Source: Flavobacterium coralii (GTDB taxonomy: Bacteria; Bacteroidota; Bacteroidia; Flavobacteriales; Flavobacteriaceae). From it: DNA of 64,000 nucleotides. The notes under the pieces are model-generated. The model was not told where the DNA came from, did not search any database, and was given only the letters and a program-made list of their open reading frames with translations. The stretch is from contig NZ_JAHDIU010000002.1 of NCBI RefSeq assembly GCF_019891545.1, positions 124,001-188,000 of the forward strand, written 5' to 3'. A program made the translations under genes and the position numbers. How positions within the stretch are numbered: position 1 is the first letter of the stretch; every line of letters begins with the position of its first letter. Positions 61,553 to 64,000 of this stretch are shown in pieces.

Positions 61553-62350
61553 ATGAACGAACGTAATTATGATTACCTGAAAGACCAGGTAAAATACACA
61601 GGCTTCGGGGAAGCCCTGGAGGGCGAACTGAAGCAGCAGATGGAAAAGCAGCAACCTACTTTCAGCCTGAAGCATGATGCCTTTTACGGCGAGGATAAAG
61701 TGAGTGCGGAACTGAGTTTCAGGAAATCCGAGCAGACCGACCTGTATTTTTTCAACTCCTACAAGGTTAGCCTTCAGAAGGAGGGCAGGCCGGAATCCTT
61801 GGAGCAGACCTTTTACATCAATAAGGGCAACAACATTACCCTTAAGGAAGCCTACAACCTTATGGAGGGCAGGGCCGTGAACAAGGACCTGACCAGCAGG
61901 GAAGGGGAAGTGTATAACGCGTGGGTTTCTTTGGACTTCAAAGATACCGACAATAACGGCAACTTCAGGCTTAACCACTACCACGAGAATTACGGCTATG
62001 ACCTTGAGGCGGCAGTGGGCAAACATCCTATCAAAGAGCTGGATAATGCGTCGCATAAGGAAGACCTGATAAATTCCCTGAAAAAGGGCAACCTGCAGTC
62101 GACTACCTTTATCAAGGACGGGCAGGAGGTGAAGCAGTACCTGGAAGCCAACCCGCAGTTTAAGACGGTCAATGTCTATGATGCGGAAAAAAACAGGCTG
62201 GACATGCGCCAGGGTAAAGAGCAGAAGCAGGGCGAGAAACAGGGGCAATCGGCCAAGCAGGGTCGCGGGCAATCCGCCAAAGGCAATGATGAGGACGCTG
62301 CCGGAGAGGCGCAGCAAAAGAAACAACGCCGTAAGGCACAATCCATGTAA
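61553..62350 (+). CDS. Conserved protein of Bacteroidota conjugative elements (DUF3945-like)
   Basis: The 265-residue protein starts MNERNYDYLKDQVKYTGFGE and contains FFNSYKVSLQKEGRPE, QTFYINKGNNITLKEAYNLM and GRAVNKDLTSREGEVYNAWV. A positively charged Lys/Gln-rich tail (QGKEQKQGEKQGQSAK) ends it. The block belongs to proteins found in the tra/mob region of Bacteroidota elements and resembles parts of DUF3945. Activity unknown; DNA contact by the tail is plausible. It follows traN by 15 bp. Confidence 0.6.
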   Translation: MNERNYDYLKDQVKYTGFGEALEGELKQQMEKQQPTFSLKHDAFYGEDKVSAELSFRKSEQTDLYFFNSYKVSLQKEGRPESLEQTFYINKGNNITLKEAYNLMEGRAVNKDLTSREGEVYNAWVSLDFKDTDNNGNFRLNHYHENYGYDLEAAVGKHPIKELDNASHKEDLINSLKKGNLQSTTFIKDGQEVKQYLEANPQFKTVNVYDAEKNRLDMRQGKEQKQGEKQGQSAKQGRGQSAKGNDEDAAGEAQQKKQRRKAQSM

Positions 62351-62356
62351 CTCAGT

Positions 62357-62635
62357 ATGAATCCCCTGTCAGTTTTCCTGCGAGGCAGCCTGAACGATTA
62401 CCGTATCAGCAGCACCCATATCGGGGTCTTTGCCGCACTTGTGCAATACAGTGCTGACAGGGGTCATATCAATCCCTATCGGGCCTACAGTTACGAGATC
62501 ATGAAAATAGCCCGGATATCCAGCCTGAAAACCTACAGCCGCTGTATGCAGGACCTCCATGCCTATGGGTATTTGAGTTACGAGCCCTCAAAAAAGAAAA
62601 ACCTGGCCAGCAGGATTAAATTTTTAGAAACATAA
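62357..62635 (+). CDS. Small winged-helix-like protein
   Basis: The 92-residue product (MNPLSVFLRGSLNDYRISST) carries a helix-turn-helix-like stretch, YSYEIMKIARISSLKTYSRC, followed by QDLHAYGYLSYEPSKKKNLA, a wing-like hairpin. Replication or regulatory proteins of mobile elements use this fold. The gene ends just before a terminator at 62634-62654. Family assignment is tentative. Confidence 0.5.
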   Translation: MNPLSVFLRGSLNDYRISSTHIGVFAALVQYSADRGHINPYRAYSYEIMKIARISSLKTYSRCMQDLHAYGYLSYEPSKKKNLASRIKFLET

Positions 62636-62654
62636 AGCCCGAAAGGGCTTTTTT
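62634..62654 (+). terminator. Terminator at the end of the tra-associated operon
   Basis: AAGCCC (62635-62640) and GGGCTT (62645-62650) form a stem with a GAAA tetraloop followed by Ts. The stem overlaps the stop codon of the 92-residue gene, and it marks the end of the transfer transcript. Confidence 0.75.
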
Positions 62655-62668
62655 AATTTAGTTCAGTT

Positions 62669-62842
62669 ATGAGAAGGAGAATAAAGGCAGAAGCGGGGTA
62701 TATCCCTACTGAACACGCAAAAAAGATCCTGCGACAGGGAGGCTTGGAGCTCTCCGATGAACAGGTTCGGATAGTAATGGAATTATTATATTTAATGGCA
62801 AATGAAGCGGTAGCTTTTTACCTGAAATTGCCTCAAAAGTAG
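62669..62842 (+). CDS. Small 57-residue protein before the serine recombinase
   Basis: An ATG at 62669 opens 57 codons ending in TAG at 62840-62842: MRRRIKAEAGYIPTEHAKKI, then LRQGGLELSDEQVRIVMELL and ending FYLKLPQK. The helix-rich shape is reminiscent of small recombinase partner proteins. The gene lies 23 bp before the recombinase. Function unknown. Confidence 0.5.
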   Translation: MRRRIKAEAGYIPTEHAKKILRQGGLELSDEQVRIVMELLYLMANEAVAFYLKLPQK

Positions 62843-62865
62843 TACATTGCACAAACAAAAGCAGG

Positions 62866-64000
62866 ATGATGAAGACAGCAGATTTATATATAAGGGTAAG
62901 TACTGATGAGCAGGCAGATAAAGGTTATTCGCAACGCAATCAGGAAGAAGTACTGAGAAGGTATTGCGAAAATAATGATCTACAGATTGGGCACGTGTTT
63001 TTTGAAGACCACTCGGCAAAAAACTTTAACCGCCCGCAGTGGAATCAGTATTTGCAAATACTAAAGAGCTCTAAAATCAGGTCATCGGTGGTGCTGTTTA
63101 CCAAATGGGACCGTTTCAGCAGGAATGCGGGGGATGCCTACCAGATGATCAATATTCTCAGGAAGTTTGGCGTAGAGCCGCAAGCCATTGAGCAGCCCCT
63201 TGATTTCAGTATCCCTGAAAATAAAATTATGCTGGCCCTGTATCTTGCGACACCCGAGGTTGAGAACGACCGCCGCGCCCTCAATGTCTTTCATGGCATG
63301 AGACGTGCCAAAAAGGAAGGAAGGGCTTTGGGAATAGCGCCCATAGGCTATAAAAACCGTATCACAGAAGACGGCAAAAAATATTTTGGTGTACAGGAAC
63401 CTCAGGCCACATACATCCGATGGGCTTTTGAGGAAATTTCAAGAGGGGCTAAAGCTGCAGACCAGATACGAAAGGAAGTAAATAGAATGGGATTAAAGTG
63501 CGGAAGTTCCGTCTTTTATTCATTGCTTCGTAATCCGGTCTATTGCGGTTTAGTTTTTATACCCGCATATAAGGAAGAGGAAGCCGCTTTTGTCAAAGGG
63601 CAGCATGAACCTTTGGTTTCTGAACATCTTTTTTATGAAGTTCAGGATGTGCTTGATGGTAAACGACGAAAAGTAAAGTCAAAAGCAAAATACGAGGTAG
63701 ATGAGAATTTTCCGCTACGGGGTTTTCTTCAGTGCCCTAACTGCGGAGGTATGCTTACCGCAAGTTCTTCCAAAGGGAAAACAAAGTATTACTCGTATTA
63801 TCATTGCCAGCCTGGTTGCAAATTCCGACACCGTGCCGAGGAAGTACACGAAATCTTCGAACGTGAATTACGAAAATTTATTCCCCATCCCGCCATAAAG
63901 GAGTTGTATAAAGTAATTGTAAGTAAACTGTTTTCGGAGTTCAACAAACCGGAAAATGATGAGCGAAGAAGAATTTCGGATGAAATTGACAGGCTCAGCC
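62866..64000 (+). CDS. Large serine recombinase, C-terminus outside the window
   Basis: The frame from ATG 62866 is open to the window end (378 codons). It carries the resolvase/invertase catalytic domain (LYIRVSTDEQADKGYSQRNQ with the catalytic serine at residue 12, then VLFTKWDRFSRNA and the HGMRRAKKEGRALGIAPIGY segment), the recombinase domain (YSLLRNPVYCGLV), and a zinc ribbon with CPNCGGML and HCQPGCKFR. A coiled coil should follow past the edge. Large serine recombinases integrate and excise elements between attP and attB. It may be the active recombinase of this element or mark a second element inserted at its end. Confidence 0.9.
   Translation, partial: MMKTADLYIRVSTDEQADKGYSQRNQEEVLRRYCENNDLQIGHVFFEDHSAKNFNRPQWNQYLQILKSSKIRSSVVLFTKWDRFSRNAGDAYQMINILRKFGVEPQAIEQPLDFSIPENKIMLALYLATPEVENDRRALNVFHGMRRAKKEGRALGIAPIGYKNRITEDGKKYFGVQEPQATYIRWAFEEISRGAKAADQIRKEVNRMGLKCGSSVFYSLLRNPVYCGLVFIPAYKEEEAAFVKGQHEPLVSEHLFYEVQDVLDGKRRKVKSKAKYEVDENFPLRGFLQCPNCGGMLTASSSKGKTKYYSYYHCQPGCKFRHRAEEVHEIFERELRKFIPHPAIKELYKVIVSKLFSEFNKPENDERRRISDEIDRLS

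Larger units (their letters stand above)
19075..64000. mobile_element. Integrative conjugative element (left end near 19 kb, right end outside the window)
   Basis: The stretch contains a tyrosine recombinase remnant at its left, ssb-DUF932-PRTRC maintenance genes, a defence cargo block, the TraE-TraN type IV secretion genes of Bacteroidota conjugative elements, and a large serine recombinase at the right. No relaxase, coupling protein or attachment repeat is visible, so the borders are inferred and part of the element must lie beyond the window. The left border could equally include the STAND gene at 13.5-18.8 kb. Confidence 0.6.

Noticed and set aside
1-64000. CRISPR array
   Set aside because: No regularly spaced direct repeats with unique spacers and no cas genes are visible.

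Overview
The window comes from a member of the Bacteroidota, most likely a flavobacterium. The signs are overall AT-rich DNA, a tyrosine recombinase of the Bacteroidetes type, TraE to TraN conjugation genes, PRTRC genes, a histone H1-like protein, TAnnTTTG-type promoters, and adhesin motifs typical of gliding Flavobacteriia. All calls were made by reading the sequence and its translations; nothing was searched against a database.

Region 1 (1-7 kb) is the edge of a contractile injection system (eCIS/phage-tail-like) locus. A sheath gene runs off the left edge behind a Pvc16/DUF4255 tail-terminator gene. Next to it are three fibre cassettes that share an N-terminal module (LKxWFxxGxKPxxxxYWxxLxSYWHKDE) followed by different C-terminal or partner tip proteins, plus a DUF2971 gene. 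Two of the cassettes are preceded by the same inverted repeat. Region 2 (7.5-12.9 kb) is a minus-strand operon of a GT-B-like protein, a GT2 glycosyltransferase, a radical SAM enzyme, an ATP-grasp enzyme, a second glycosyltransferase and a methyltransferase broken by two nonsense codons. Region 3 (13.5-18.8 kb) is one 1740-residue STAND NTPase with an N-terminal nuclease-like domain, a probable antiviral sensor.

Region 4 (19-64 kb) looks like an integrative conjugative element. It opens with a tyrosine recombinase that has lost its HxxR box, then carries a frameshifted HTH/coiled-coil gene, an FRG-domain gene, and the G+C-richer backbone block ssb-DUF932-PRTRC (E, C, F-like, B, ThiF). An AT-rich cargo segment of about 18 kb follows (29-46.8 kb). 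It holds a GIY-YIG nuclease paired with a Bergerat-ATPase/DUF3883-nuclease fusion, debris of HNH and other genes, and a complete phosphorothioation modification-restriction system: XRE regulator-dptF-dptG-dptH converging on dndC-dndD-dndE across a perfect 16-bp hairpin. DndA and DndB are not in the window. The G+C-richer backbone resumes at about 46.8 kb with the H1-like protein, two AraC regulators around a lipoprotein, the type IV secretion genes traE, F, G, I, two TraI-like or TerB-annotated paralogues, J, K, L, M and N, accessory genes, and a large serine recombinase that runs off the right edge.

Together the genes describe a mobile element that carries layered anti-phage functions, inserted near a strain-specific glycan locus and an injection-system locus. 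Several genes are interrupted: methyltransferase, tyrosine recombinase, HTH/coiled-coil gene, HNH gene, a remnant, TPR-AraC regulator, traG and a traI-like paralogue. The element as read is therefore unlikely to be transfer-proficient unless the stops are suppressed or are sequence errors.
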